From Coralliovum pocilloporae (lineage in GTDB: Bacteria > Pseudomonadota > Alphaproteobacteria > Rhizobiales > Cohaesibacteraceae): a DNA stretch of 64,000 nt. The translations under genes and the position numbers were made by a program. Shown here one piece after another: positions 1 through 9,785 of this stretch. How positions within the stretch are numbered: the first letter of the stretch is position 1; the number at the start of each line of letters is the position of its first letter. The stretch is taken from the NCBI RefSeq assembly GCF_030845175.1, contig NZ_CP132542.1, positions 1,384,607 through 1,448,606 of the forward strand, read 5' to 3'. A model generated the notes under the pieces. The model saw nothing but the letters and a program-made list of their open reading frames with translations, did not search any database and was not told the origin of the DNA.

Positions 1-572
1 ACGCGGCTGTCCTGTTCACCAGCCGGAACGGGGTCGATGGTCTGTCGAGACTCTATGCTCCCTCCACACTGTCGCGTCTCACGGCCTTCGCTGTTGGTGA
101 TAGAACGGCCGAAACCGCCCGTCAGGCCGGATTTGACACCTGTCACAGTGCCTCCGGAACAGCGCATGATCTGCATGACCTGATCGTCAGTTCCATAAAA
201 GACAGCGAAAAACCCCTGCTCTATGCAGCCGGGCGGGACCGTACCGGAGATATCGAACAGCGCCTGAAGGCCTCAGGCCTGGAGGTGGACCTGGCCGAGT
301 TCTATCGAACGGAACCCAGTCCGGCATTGGCACCTGCAACCATCACCGCCCTGACCCAGGGAAGGATTGATTCCGTGCTGCTTTACTCACGTCGCACAGC
401 AGAGCAATTCTTCAGACTGGCGGAGCAGGCAGACATCTACGATGGTTTGGGGAGTGTCAACTTCCTGTGTCTTTCAGAGACGATCTGTGACTATGTGAAG
501 GGAAAAGGGCACTTTTCCTGCCGGATAGCGGCCAATCCTGATGAGACAAGCCTGCTAAGTTTGCTGGATTAG
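1..572 (+). CDS. hemD: Uroporphyrinogen-III synthase, 5' end cut by the window
   Basis: C-terminal part of HemD, which cyclises hydroxymethylbilane to uroporphyrinogen III in cytoplasmic tetrapyrrole synthesis. The frame is open from base 3 and reads AAVLFTSRNGVDGLSRL, followed by a VGDRTAETARQAGF segment; both match conserved blocks of the family. About 189 residues are present of a usual 230-250, so the first 40-60 lie outside the window. The next genes, a Mic60-like membrane protein and a HemY-like protein, form the hemD-mitofilin-hemY cluster known in alphaproteobacteria, which supports the call. Sequence similarity in this family is low, so the identification leans on both motif and context. 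Confidence 0.88.
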   Translation, partial: AAVLFTSRNGVDGLSRLYAPSTLSRLTAFAVGDRTAETARQAGFDTCHSASGTAHDLHDLIVSSIKDSEKPLLYAAGRDRTGDIEQRLKASGLEVDLAEFYRTEPSPALAPATITALTQGRIDSVLLYSRRTAEQFFRLAEQADIYDGLGSVNFLCLSETICDYVKGKGHFSCRIAANPDETSLLSLLD

Positions 573-712
573 CATTCCCGTCACATTTGCTTAATATGCA
601 TTTATGGATTTGATGACGAAATGCCATATGGAAGCACAACACCACTTCCTATATGCATGAGTTGAAGACAAGCTACAGGGTTACAAAGCCCTGACGAGAG
701 TAGAGGATGGCA

Positions 713-2422
713 ATGGCCGACGCCAAAGATCCGAAGAAAACCGCAGACACCGTACAGGGTCAGTCCGAGAAGGTGAAGTCTGAGAAGGCAAAGTCAGGAC
801 AGGCGACCTCAGGCCAGACCACATCAAGTCAGGCCAAATCCAAGCCGCTGACAATTGATTTGCCAGCTAAGGATGTGAAAGAGGTCAAGGCTGAAGGACC
901 TTCGGATCAGGACAAGGCCCCAGACAAGGCCTCGGACAAAACCTCGGACAAAGCCGCTCCGTCATCCTCGGCAAAGACAGACCCATCTTCGGAAAAGGCA
1001 AAGCCGGAGGCATCTCAGAAAACACCGGCTGACCCTGCAGAGAAGAAACCATCACAGCCTGCCTCATCGACAGCGGACCCGCAGAAGGCAAAGCCAGCAG
1101 AAGGCAGCAAGACAAAACCGGCAGCCACCACGCCCAGGACATCAACGCCCAATCTGGGCAAGAGCGATCCCAAACGGGCGGGCTCAACCACCACGTCAGC
1201 CAGAAAAGACAGCGCACCTGTTTCAGAAACCCGTCAGCGCGCAGGCGGTTCTTCCTTTGGAAGTCTGCTCATAGCAGCGCTTATTGGCGGCGGTTTGACG
1301 CTTGGCGGCAATTATGCCCTTCAACAGCAGGGCTTTCTCTCCGCGACAGGCAGTCAGGCGTCACTCCCACAGGATCTGGAAACCCGCCTCGCCGCTCTGG
1401 AAGGCCGCCCGGCCGGTGTGACACCTGCAGACATCAGTGGTCTGTCCGCCAGTCTTGAAAGCGCCTTGCCTAAACTGGACGCACTTGAGGCACGGGTAGC
1501 AGAAATGGACCCAGCCGCCCGTCTTGATGCACTGGAAACCCGCGTCGCAGCAGCAAGCGCTGATCTTGATGCCATTACATCCGCCGTCTCATCCGGTGGA
1601 GCAGGTCCGGATGCAGCCCTTGAAACGCTCAGCAGCAGCATTGAGGAGCAATCAAAGGCTTTGGACAGTCTGACCGTGCGGCTTGATGCCCTGTCTGTCA
1701 CACAAACAGATGCACCGGACAACACGGAAGCTCTGGCAGCGGTCAATCAGCAGATTGCCACACTGGCCGCAGATTTGAGCCAGCTCGCTTCTGATCTGCA
1801 GGCACGCGCGTCATCTGACGACGTAACCGCTCTGGACGAACGTTTGACCGCTGTTGCAGCAGCCTCATCCAGCGCCGAAATCGCGGCTCTTGTTCGCCGG
1901 ATGAACGGATTGGCCGGACTGGCCCTTGTCAGCCGCCTGCAGAATGACATGGCACACGGCAAAGCGCTCTCAGACCTTCTGGCTCTGAGTAAATCCTATC
2001 TCACTGAAGAGGAAGCGACCGTTCTTGCATCCGGTGCCGCAGATGGCTTTGCAACATCAAAGGCCCTGTCTGATGCTTTCGCGCCGGTCCGCAAATCGAT
2101 AGAAGCACAATTGAACCGTGCTGATCCGGATGCCGGTCTGGTAGACAAGTTGCTTGCCAATGCAGGCTCTCTGGTTACCGTGCGCCCTGCTGGCACCCCT
2201 GACGGGACAAGCCCTGAGGAAGTGCTGTCACGCATTGCCGGTCATCTGGATGCTGGAGATATCGAGGCAGCAGAAGCAAGCTGGGCGGATCTGCCATCCG
2301 ATATTCGCGACAAAAATCCGGATTTCGGTGCCCGGCTGTCAGACGTTGCCCGCGCCCGCTCCGCGCTGAATACAGCACATACACGAGCCATTCAGGCTCT
2401 TTCCGTTTCAAATGCCGAATAG
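713..2422 (+). CDS. Mic60/mitofilin-like inner membrane protein
   Basis: Protein of about 569 residues related to alphaproteobacterial Mic60 (COG4223). It has a long Lys/Ser/Ala/Pro-rich N-terminal region of low complexity with DKASDKTSDKAAP-like repeats, one transmembrane helix near residues 180-205 (SLLIAALIGGGLTLGG), a long coiled coil, and a C-terminal helical block that corresponds to the mitofilin domain. Bacterial homologues are described as ancestors of the mitochondrial MICOS subunit that shapes cristae, and they lie next to heme genes as here. An ATG at 707 is possible, but TAGAGG at 701-706 is well spaced for the ATG at 713. The stop is 12 bases before the HemY-like gene, so the two are probably co-transcribed. 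Confidence 0.8.
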   Translation: MADAKDPKKTADTVQGQSEKVKSEKAKSGQATSGQTTSSQAKSKPLTIDLPAKDVKEVKAEGPSDQDKAPDKASDKTSDKAAPSSSAKTDPSSEKAKPEASQKTPADPAEKKPSQPASSTADPQKAKPAEGSKTKPAATTPRTSTPNLGKSDPKRAGSTTTSARKDSAPVSETRQRAGGSSFGSLLIAALIGGGLTLGGNYALQQQGFLSATGSQASLPQDLETRLAALEGRPAGVTPADISGLSASLESALPKLDALEARVAEMDPAARLDALETRVAAASADLDAITSAVSSGGAGPDAALETLSSSIEEQSKALDSLTVRLDALSVTQTDAPDNTEALAAVNQQIATLAADLSQLASDLQARASSDDVTALDERLTAVAAASSSAEIAALVRRMNGLAGLALVSRLQNDMAHGKALSDLLALSKSYLTEEEATVLASGAADGFATSKALSDAFAPVRKSIEAQLNRADPDAGLVDKLLANAGSLVTVRPAGTPDGTSPEEVLSRIAGHLDAGDIEAAEASWADLPSDIRDKNPDFGARLSDVARARSALNTAHTRAIQALSVSNAE

Positions 2423-2434
2423 AAAGGCCGGTCG

Positions 2435-4123
2435 ATGATCCGTATTCTGATATTCATCGCCCTCATCTTTGCCTTGTCGATGGGATATGCATGGCTGGCC
2501 GACAGGCCTGGCACCGTCATCATCAACTGGCTCGACACAGAGATTGAACTCTCCGTTCTGGTGGGCATTAACGTGCTGATGGCCATTCTGGTGGCCGGAA
2601 TCATCACATGGGGCATCATTCGCGGTATTTTCCGCACACCGGACGCGGTTCGCGGCTTCTTTCAGGCCCGTAGACGCGACAAGGGCTATGAAGCGCTCTC
2701 CCGCGGGTTCATTGCAGTGGGAGCCGGTGATCGTGCTCTGGCCCTGAAAGCCTCAAAGACCAGCCGGAAATTTCTGCCAGACGATTCCATGACCCTGATG
2801 CTTGAGGCACAAAGTGCCCAGCTGTCTGATGATTCAGATTCAGCCCGTGCTGCATTCGAGGCCATGCTGGAGCGTCCGGAAACGCGTCTGCTGGGTCTTC
2901 GTGGTCTGTTCATGGAAGCGCAAAGACATGGCGAAGCCGAGGCTGCCCGGCATTTTGCTGAAGAAGCGGTCAAGGCCGCGCCTGCTATTGCATGGGCGGG
3001 CAAGGCACTAATGGGTCATCAGATTACGGATGGCGACTGGTCCGGTGCATTGCAAACCCTCACGGGTCAGGGCAATGCCAAGCATATCGACAAGAAGACC
3101 CTCCGCAGACAGCGAGCCGTTCTTCTGACTGCACAGGGCCTGGAACTTGAGGCAGGTGAGCCGGAAAAAGCCAGGGCTCTGGCACTTGAAGCCCACCGCC
3201 TCGCATCAGACCTGGTACCAGCCGCAGCTCTGGCCGGTCGCGTTCTCGGACGTCTGGGTGATCCCCGCAAGGCGGCCAAGATTATCGAAACCACCTGGAA
3301 GAAAGCGCCTCATCCGGACCTGCTGGACGCTTATGAGAAAACCAAACCTGGCGAAAGCGGGCGCGAGCGCCTGCGTCGTGTCAGACATCTGGTGAAAACC
3401 AATCCTGATGACCGGGAAAGCCGCTTGGCAATCATCGGTGCACAGATGGTCGCTCAGAACTGGTCTGAAGCGCGCGCGCTTCTCGGCAAGACCCTGATGG
3501 AAGCGCCAACCCGGCAGGCTTGTGAGTTAATGGCACGCCTGGAACAGGATGAAAGCGGCAATGATGGTCGCGTGCGGGAATGGCTGTCCCGAGCCCTCAA
3601 GGCTCCGCGCGACAAGACATGGATTGCAGATGGTGTTGAATCCGAACAATGGGCACCCGTATCTCCTGTAACAGGTGCATTGGACGCATTCGAATGGAAG
3701 GCACCACTCGAAGCACTATCCGCTGATGATGGCCTGATAATCGATGAGGCTATGCTCACCGCGCCAAAGCCTGCAGCTGAACCCGCTATGACAGCTCCCG
3801 AAACGGCGACGGCAGAAGAGACAGTGGCAGATGCGGAGATCATCGAAGACAACAAACCCTCTGAAGAGATAACACTGTCAGCAGAACCCACTGAACCGGT
3901 CACATCACCATCATCCGAGGCAAGCACAAGCGAACCGGCTGAAGAGACCGATGCCAAACCGGAAGAAGCGGGCAAGGCAGAAGACGACACAAGCGCTGAG
4001 GCCACGGCAGCCGATGAGCCGGATGAACCTCAACCGGTTGAGTTCCCGCTGCCTCACGCCCCTGATGATCCGGGCCCTGCCCCGTCAGGAGATGATGAAC
4101 CAAAACGGGCGCGGCTGTTCTGA
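2435..4123 (+). CDS. HemY-like TPR membrane protein
   Basis: 562 residues with the HemY N-terminal domain: two transmembrane helices (about residues 3-22 and 42-62) followed by tetratricopeptide-like helical repeats to about residue 430. It is not the protoporphyrinogen oxidase that is also called HemY in Firmicutes. In proteobacteria this family is linked to heme synthesis by gene position, and its biochemical role is unsettled. The last 130 residues are acidic, rich in Glu, Thr, Pro and Ala, and probably disordered. It lies 12 bases after the Mic60-like gene and is followed by a candidate hairpin terminator and a tRNA gene. Confidence 0.82.
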   Translation: MIRILIFIALIFALSMGYAWLADRPGTVIINWLDTEIELSVLVGINVLMAILVAGIITWGIIRGIFRTPDAVRGFFQARRRDKGYEALSRGFIAVGAGDRALALKASKTSRKFLPDDSMTLMLEAQSAQLSDDSDSARAAFEAMLERPETRLLGLRGLFMEAQRHGEAEAARHFAEEAVKAAPAIAWAGKALMGHQITDGDWSGALQTLTGQGNAKHIDKKTLRRQRAVLLTAQGLELEAGEPEKARALALEAHRLASDLVPAAALAGRVLGRLGDPRKAAKIIETTWKKAPHPDLLDAYEKTKPGESGRERLRRVRHLVKTNPDDRESRLAIIGAQMVAQNWSEARALLGKTLMEAPTRQACELMARLEQDESGNDGRVREWLSRALKAPRDKTWIADGVESEQWAPVSPVTGALDAFEWKAPLEALSADDGLIIDEAMLTAPKPAAEPAMTAPETATAEETVADAEIIEDNKPSEEITLSAEPTEPVTSPSSEASTSEPAEETDAKPEEAGKAEDDTSAEATAADEPDEPQPVEFPLPHAPDDPGPAPSGDDEPKRARLF

Positions 4124-4194
4124 CAAAGAGCTCAGCCGCACACGGATGAGCCGCTGTAGAGAAGTGGGAGAAATCCGTTTTACACCCTTGCCAA

Positions 4195-4225
4195 AACGGG
4201 CGCATCAGAGTATCAAGCGCCCGTT
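4195..4225 (+). terminator. Hairpin after the HemY-like gene
   Basis: A perfect 9-base inverted repeat, AACGGGCGC / GCGCCCGTT, with a 13-base loop, lies 70 bases after the hemY-like stop and before the tRNA gene. No T-run follows directly; a TTTT occurs about 10 bases later, so termination efficiency is uncertain. Confidence 0.45.
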
Positions 4226-4261
4226 CCCTGTGAGTTTTCCCAACTGACAGGATACCGGTTA

Positions 4262-4337
4262 GCCGCAATAGCTCAGTTGGTAGAGCATCGCATTCGTAAT
4301 GCGGGGGTCGGGGGTTCGAGTCCCTCTTGCGGCACCA
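4262..4337 (+). tRNA. tRNA-Thr (anticodon CGT)
   Basis: A complete 76-base cloverleaf can be folded by eye. The acceptor stem is GCCGCAA/TTGCGGC, the D stem is GCTC/GAGC, and the anticodon arm is TCGCA-TTCGTAA-TGCGG with anticodon CGT, which reads ACG (Thr). The T arm is GGGGG-TTCGAGT-CCCTC, and the 3' end is an encoded ACCA. No direct repeat of its 3' end and no integrase is seen nearby, so there is no sign that it serves as an integration site. Confidence 0.97.
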
Positions 4338-4462
4338 CTCTTTACCAGTCATGTAAGAGCTGCACCGCAGGTTCAATCTGCAGTGCTTTCGCGAGTGACC
4401 GTTGCAGCAGGCTACAACTTTTGAATTTCGCAGACCCAGCAGTGATCCGGAAAGACTGGTCG

Positions 4463-6253
4463 CTAGACAAACAGGTCAACCTTCTCGAACTTCGTTACGT
4501 CAACAAGCCCAAGGTCGGAAATTCTGATTTCTGGGATAACAACCAAAGCAAGCAACGAATGCTGCATATAAGCATTGTTGAGCTTACAGCCGCAGTTCTC
4601 CATCGCCGCAACCATTGATGCTGCCTTGTTGGCAACGACTTCGGCGCGCTCGTCCGACATCAGTCCAGCAATGGCCAATTCCACAGTCGCCAGTTCCTGA
4701 CCTTGCGAAAACACCGTGATACCACCTCCCACTTTACCCAGGTGGTTTGCTGCAGCTGCCATGTCCTCTTTCGAAGTGCCGACGACAATCATGTGGTGGC
4801 TGTCATGCGCTACAGTCGAGGCGATTGCGCAGGGTGTGTCATAGCCAAAGCCAGAGACGAACCCGTTCACCACACCACCGGTCCCGCGATGACGTTCAAC
4901 GAGGGCGATCTGGCAAATATCTCTGTCATTGTCCATTTGCACCAGACCATCCTTGACCGGAAGACTCGCCTCAAGCGCACGGGTCGGCGCCTGGTTCTCG
5001 ATTACACCGATCACGCGTGCTGTTACTTCTGCGGCACCTTCAGGGGCGTAGATATTAAAGTCGTCTGCCGACAATTTCTTGCCGAGGTTAACCGTACCCT
5101 TTGCGAAGTCCGGGTAGTTCGCTTCAGGGATATCAGCGGTCAAAACGCCGTTTTCCGCCAGCACCTCCCCCTGTGCCATGACCATTTCAACCGGCAGTGT
5201 TGGCAGATCGGAGGTAAGAATGATATCTGCCCGACGGCCCGGCGCGATTGAACCAACATCCCGCTCCATACCGAAATGCTGTGCGGTATTGAGTGTTGCC
5301 ATCTGAATAGCCGTCACTGGCTTGACACCTTGGGCAATCGCATGGCGTACCACTCTGTTCATGTGCCCTTCGTGAACAAGGGTACCGGAATGACTGTCGT
5401 CAGTGCAGAGTATGAAGTTGCGCGGATCGAGCCCGTCCTCTGTGACTGCCTTGATCTGCTCGGCTACATCATACCAGGCCGACCCCAAACGCAGCATGGC
5501 CCGCATACCCTGCCGGATACGTGCAATCGGATCTTCCTTACGCGTTCCTTCATGGTCGTCTGCGGGGCCACCGGCCACGTATCCGTGAAACATCAGCCCA
5601 AGGTCGGGGGAGGCATAATGGCCACCCACGGTTTTTCCTGCCAGTTGCGTTGCTCCGATCTCGCCAATCATTTTGGGATCATTCATGGCGACACCCGGAA
5701 AATTCATCATCTCACCCAGCCCGCAGGTTTGCGGCCAGGTCAGAGCTTCGGTCACATCCTCAACACTGAATTCAGCTCCTGCATTTTCAAGACCCGGAGC
5801 AGATGGCACACAGGAGGGAACCTGCACCTGCACATTGATCGGCAGGCTGGCGGCATCATCATGCATCAGCCGCACGCCTGGAAGCCCAAGCACATTGGCA
5901 ATCTCGTGCGGATCAATGAACATCGAAGTCGTGCCATGTGGAATGACTGCACGGGCAAATTCCGTGACGGTGACCATGCCACTTTCAACATGCATGTGCG
6001 CATCACAGAGACCGGGCACCATATAGCGTCCATTGGCCTCGATTACCCTGGTCTGATCACCAACTGTATGTCCGGCATCCGGCCCGACATAAGCGATCCG
6101 ACCCATCGTGATGGCAATGTCCGTATCTGGAATAATCTCTCCAGAATAGACATTGACCCATTTGCCACCGCGGATAACGCTATCTGCCGATGTCCGACCC
6201 ATGGCAACATCAATAAGGCGGGGTGCAGCTTCGGTCCAGGTAGGAACAGGCAT
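4463..6253 (-). CDS. ade: Adenine deaminase
   Basis: 596 residues of the COG1001 adenine deaminase family (amidohydrolase superfamily), which converts adenine to hypoxanthine and ammonia in the cytoplasm. Diagnostic motifs are intact: HMHVES with metal-binding His86/His88, FIDPHEIANVLG at 112-123, a GGHYASP segment with His212, and CTDD at 283-286, followed by the C-terminal adenine deaminase domain. It is the last gene of a minus-strand operon, 12 bases after a nucleoside-type permease gene, which fits uptake of purines followed by deamination. A diverged paralogue opens the same operon. Confidence 0.93.
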   Translation of the reverse strand: MPVPTWTEAAPRLIDVAMGRTSADSVIRGGKWVNVYSGEIIPDTDIAITMGRIAYVGPDAGHTVGDQTRVIEANGRYMVPGLCDAHMHVESGMVTVTEFARAVIPHGTTSMFIDPHEIANVLGLPGVRLMHDDAASLPINVQVQVPSCVPSAPGLENAGAEFSVEDVTEALTWPQTCGLGEMMNFPGVAMNDPKMIGEIGATQLAGKTVGGHYASPDLGLMFHGYVAGGPADDHEGTRKEDPIARIRQGMRAMLRLGSAWYDVAEQIKAVTEDGLDPRNFILCTDDSHSGTLVHEGHMNRVVRHAIAQGVKPVTAIQMATLNTAQHFGMERDVGSIAPGRRADIILTSDLPTLPVEMVMAQGEVLAENGVLTADIPEANYPDFAKGTVNLGKKLSADDFNIYAPEGAAEVTARVIGVIENQAPTRALEASLPVKDGLVQMDNDRDICQIALVERHRGTGGVVNGFVSGFGYDTPCAIASTVAHDSHHMIVVGTSKEDMAAAANHLGKVGGGITVFSQGQELATVELAIAGLMSDERAEVVANKAASMVAAMENCGCKLNNAYMQHSLLALVVIPEIRISDLGLVDVTKFEKVDLFV

Positions 6254-6265
6254 GGGAACTCCAGT

Positions 6266-7198
6266 CTAGTGTCTTAGGTAAGGAACGCCGAGTTTGGCAG
6301 GTTGGCCGGAACTGCTGCGGATCATCACCAGTAAGAGGATCGAGGCGACATAGGGCAGCATCAGGAAAAACTGGTAGGGGACGTTGACGCCCACGCCCTG
6401 CGCGTGGACCGCAAGACTGTCCAGAATGGCAAAGACCAGCACTGCGATCATCGTTCGAACCGGCCGCCAGTTTCCGGCAATCACTGCCACGATAGCCAGC
6501 CAGCCACGCCCGCCAGAAATATCGGGCCGGAACTGATCGGCAAAAGCGAACATCAGGAATGCACCACCCAGGGCAGTCAAAGCCGATCCGAACAGAAGTG
6601 CGCTGTACTGCCGCTTGGCAACAGACAGGCCTTTAGCTTCCAGAAACTGCGGATTTTCACCAGCGGCACGGGTTTCCAACCCATAGGTCGTGCGTCGCAG
6701 AAAAAAGGCAATGAATGGAATGCTGAGAAATGCCACATAGGTCAGCAAATGCTGATCAAACAAGATTGGCCCCAACACCGGGATGTCCGATAAAAGCGGG
6801 ATAGGGCTTTTGTCGATAGTGTCATAGGTGGGTGGTTTACCACCGCCGACATAACTGCGGAACCAGAACAGCGTCAGACCGCTGGCCAGAAGGTTAAACC
6901 CAAGGCCCGTGACAAAGTGATCGACCCGCAACGTCACAGTCAGGAAACCGATCAGCAGACCCGCGACCAACCCGCCGGCTATAGCAGTCAGCCCCGCCAG
7001 AACAGGCGAACCAGTCGCAACCATGGCAAGGTAAGCCATCAGGCAACCGGTCAGCATCGTGCCTTCAACACCCATGTTCCAGATGCCAGCCCGTTCGGTT
7101 ACCAGTTCACCAATGGCCGCCAGAAGGATGACGGTTGCCACTCCCATGGCCGCAACCATGATGGACATCAGGATTTCAGGAGAAAGCAATGCAGTCAT
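6266..7198 (-). CDS. ABC transporter permease, BMP/nucleoside type (second subunit)
   Basis: 310 residues, mostly hydrophobic, with about eight membrane segments. It belongs to the branched-chain-amino-acid/ribose-like permease group (BPD_transp_2), the YufQ/NupQ type that pairs with BMP-family binding proteins. A conserved ERAGIWNMGVEGTM segment near residues 34-47 is typical of this branch. Its start overlaps the stop of the preceding permease gene by 4 bases, indicating translational coupling. With its partner it should form the membrane channel of a purine nucleoside importer. The substrate is inferred from the operon, not from the sequence. Confidence 0.88.
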   Translation of the reverse strand: MTALLSPEILMSIMVAAMGVATVILLAAIGELVTERAGIWNMGVEGTMLTGCLMAYLAMVATGSPVLAGLTAIAGGLVAGLLIGFLTVTLRVDHFVTGLGFNLLASGLTLFWFRSYVGGGKPPTYDTIDKSPIPLLSDIPVLGPILFDQHLLTYVAFLSIPFIAFFLRRTTYGLETRAAGENPQFLEAKGLSVAKRQYSALLFGSALTALGGAFLMFAFADQFRPDISGGRGWLAIVAVIAGNWRPVRTMIAVLVFAILDSLAVHAQGVGVNVPYQFFLMLPYVASILLLVMIRSSSGQPAKLGVPYLRH

Positions 7199-8262
7199 TG
7201 CGCAACCCTCCTGAACTGAATGGAGTAACGGACAAGGACCGATGCGCTCAGAAAGAACAGCAGCAGAATGCCTTGCATGGCAGGGACAAGTGAAGGTGGG
7301 ATGTCAGATAGAACATTCATGTAAAGCGACCCGTTGGCTAGCGCCCCGAACAAAAGTGCTGCGATCACTGTGCCGATAGGATTGAGGCCGCCAATCATGC
7401 CAACAATGATGCCGGTAAAGCCTAGGCCAGTCATCACATCTCCGCGCAGGCGGTAATTGACACCAAATATCTCGGACACGCCCGCCAGTGCAGCCAGTGC
7501 ACCACTGAAGCACATCACCACCAGTACGGTTCTGGTGACGTTGACGCCCTTGAACCGCAAGGCTGTCGGATTGAACCCAAGCGCTCGGATTTCAAAACCC
7601 AGTGGAGTTTTCTTGAGGATGACCCAACACAAAGCAGCCGCCAGCAAGGCCAGAACGAATCCAAAGTGCAGCTTTACTTCAGCGATAATAAGAGGCAGTC
7701 GGATGTTTTCCGAAAAAACGGGTGTCTGATGGTAGGAAGTGCTGCCTTCCTCAGTCCAGGGTCCACCAGCCAGCAGATAAGACAGCAGATAAACGATCAC
7801 ATAGTTCAGCATCACAGTCGAAATGATTTCATTGACCTGAAAGCGGGTCTTGAGCCATCCACAAAGTCCACCCATGACCGCACCACCCAACATGGCGGCC
7901 ACCAGAATGGCAGGGACAGCGATCCATCCTGTCACAGCCCCTAATACAAGACTGATCCAGTATCCACACATCGCCCCGGCAAACATCTGACCTTCTTGTC
8001 CGATGCTCCAGATTTCCGCACGAAACGCGATCACGGTGGCAAGCCCGGTAAAAATCAATGGCGTTGCGGCGACCAGACTTTGCAACAGGGCTTCCTGGCT
8101 GCCAAAAGCACCTTCGTAGAGGGCACCGAAGCCTTCGGTCACACTGGCACCGCTGAGCGCGATGAGCAACGCTGAGGTGGCAAATCCGCATATCAGAGCA
8201 AGAACATAGGCAAGAGCCTGCGCCTGCCAGCCTACGGAAGAACGGGGGGAAATCTCGATCAC
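7195..8262 (-). CDS. ABC transporter permease, BMP/nucleoside type (first subunit)
   Basis: 355 residues with about nine membrane helices, related to YufP/NupP-type permeases. It has the segment FRAEIWSIGQEGQMFAG, which corresponds to the E-x-x-N/S-I-G-x-E-G motif also seen in its partner. The gene overlaps both neighbours by 4 bases (ATGA arrangements with the ATPase gene upstream and the second permease downstream), so the three transport subunits are tightly coupled. The protein acts in the inner membrane. Confidence 0.88.
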   Translation of the reverse strand: MIEISPRSSVGWQAQALAYVLALICGFATSALLIALSGASVTEGFGALYEGAFGSQEALLQSLVAATPLIFTGLATVIAFRAEIWSIGQEGQMFAGAMCGYWISLVLGAVTGWIAVPAILVAAMLGGAVMGGLCGWLKTRFQVNEIISTVMLNYVIVYLLSYLLAGGPWTEEGSTSYHQTPVFSENIRLPLIIAEVKLHFGFVLALLAAALCWVILKKTPLGFEIRALGFNPTALRFKGVNVTRTVLVVMCFSGALAALAGVSEIFGVNYRLRGDVMTGLGFTGIIVGMIGGLNPIGTVIAALLFGALANGSLYMNVLSDIPPSLVPAMQGILLLFFLSASVLVRYSIQFRRVAQ

Positions 8263-9767
8263 GCTGTGACCTCGCTGGCTCTGCCTGCCATCAGCAGGCC
8301 GATTTCTTCCAGATTGGTAGTATCTGTTTCAACAACACCCATCAGACGCCCTTGAAACAGGACACCAATCCGGTCGCAAAGTTTCATGAGATCCTCAAGT
8401 TCAGACGACGCAATCAGCACCGCGACCCCCTCGGCCCGCTTCTCAAGCAATCGCGTGTGGATGTATTCAATCACACCCACATCCAGACCTCGGGTCGGCT
8501 GATTAGCCAGTAGAACCTTGGTTGCCAGCCGCTTTTCGCGAGCCAGGATCACGCGCTGAGCGTTGCCGCCTGAGAGGTTTTCAGTCGGAGTCTCGGGTGA
8601 TGGGGCAGAAATCTGAAACTCGTTGATCATCCTGATCGCCGTGTCCCGGATTTTCGGGAAGTCCAGGAAGGCCTTGCGTACATAGGTCCCCCGATGGTCG
8701 CCCAGGATCAAGTTTTCCTCGATTGACATTTCGGGAACCAGGCCTTCAAGGAACCGGTCATCGGGAATATGACCCAACCCCATATCCTTGATTACGCGGG
8801 CGCTCATGCCGCCGATATCGGTATCGTCGAGCATGATCTGCCCACCTGCCGGCGTGCGCACTCCCGCGATGACCTCCATCAATGGGTTTTGCCCGTTTCC
8901 GGCGACACCCGCGATACCAAAGATTTCACCCTGATGGACCGTCAGTGACACGTTGTCCAGATCAGGAACCTGTCCCGTTCCGGCAACTGTAACATTTTTC
9001 AGAACCAGCCACGGAGGACCGGTTGGCGTCTTGTCCCGAACCTTTACCTCCAGATCACGACCAACCATCAGACGGGTCAGTTCTTCGGGTGTAGTCTCTG
9101 TCGTCGACCTGATGCCAACCACCTTACCCTGTCGTAAAACGGCGACTCTATCCGCCTGCATTACTTCGTCCAGAAAGTGCGAGATAAGAATCAGCGCAAC
9201 GCCATCAGCCTTGAGTTTGTCTATGATACGGAACAGTTTCTTCGAATTCTCGACATCAAGCGTTGCTGTCGGTTCGTCCAGGATCAGGACATCGGCATCA
9301 AAATACAGCGCCTTGAGCAATTCAGCCCATTGCCGTTCACCTACAGACAGATCACGCACCAGCGCATTCGGGTTAATCTCGATCCCGTAGCTGTCGCAAA
9401 TCTGACGCAATTTCTTTTCTGCCTCATCATATTGAACGATCAGGCCTCTCTCCGACCCGATGACGATGTTCTCCAGAACCGTAAAGTCCGGGACGAGAAC
9501 AAAGTGCTGATGGACCAGGCCAATCCCCTGACGGATGGCATCCGCCGCAGAGGCCATTTTCAACGACGCGCCCTTGAAGAGGATATCGCCGCTGTCAGGT
9601 GGAAAAAGCCCCGTCAGACAGGCCGACAGCGTTGATTTTCCAGCGCCATTCTCACCAAAAAGGCACAGGAGTTCACCGGAATCGACCGTAAAGCTGATGT
9701 CGTGATTGGCGCGCACAGGGCCGAAACTCTTGCAAAGGTTCCGCGCCTCAAGGGTTGGCGATGACAT
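8259..9767 (-). CDS. ABC transporter ATP-binding protein with two nucleotide-binding domains (nucleoside/sugar type)
   Basis: 502 residues from the chosen start, built from two fused ATPase domains as in YufO/NupO and RbsA. The first domain has Walker A GENGAGKST, signature LSVGERQ and Walker B LILDEPTATLD. The second has an intact LSGGNAQR signature, a degenerate Walker A (GVAGNGQNPL, without GKST) and the NQPTRGLD block, which is usual in this family. I start it at the ATG at 9767 (MSSPTLEARN), with AGGAAC about 8 bases upstream. An upstream in-frame ATG at 9803 lies inside a terminator hairpin and is unlikely to be used. Confidence 0.92.
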   Translation of the reverse strand: MSSPTLEARNLCKSFGPVRANHDISFTVDSGELLCLFGENGAGKSTLSACLTGLFPPDSGDILFKGASLKMASAADAIRQGIGLVHQHFVLVPDFTVLENIVIGSERGLIVQYDEAEKKLRQICDSYGIEINPNALVRDLSVGERQWAELLKALYFDADVLILDEPTATLDVENSKKLFRIIDKLKADGVALILISHFLDEVMQADRVAVLRQGKVVGIRSTTETTPEELTRLMVGRDLEVKVRDKTPTGPPWLVLKNVTVAGTGQVPDLDNVSLTVHQGEIFGIAGVAGNGQNPLMEVIAGVRTPAGGQIMLDDTDIGGMSARVIKDMGLGHIPDDRFLEGLVPEMSIEENLILGDHRGTYVRKAFLDFPKIRDTAIRMINEFQISAPSPETPTENLSGGNAQRVILAREKRLATKVLLANQPTRGLDVGVIEYIHTRLLEKRAEGVAVLIASSELEDLMKLCDRIGVLFQGRLMGVVETDTTNLEEIGLLMAGRASEVTA

Positions 9768-9785
9768 GGAAAGTTCCTGGAAGTA

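Noticed and set aside
4262..4462. tRNA-Thr as an integration site of a mobile element
   Set aside because: No integrase, no repeat of the tRNA 3' end and only housekeeping-type operons on both sides.
5276..6277. Open frame of 333 codons on the plus strand opposite ade
   Set aside because: It is antisense to a gene with strong family motifs, has His/Cys-rich unnatural composition and no similarity that I can recognise.
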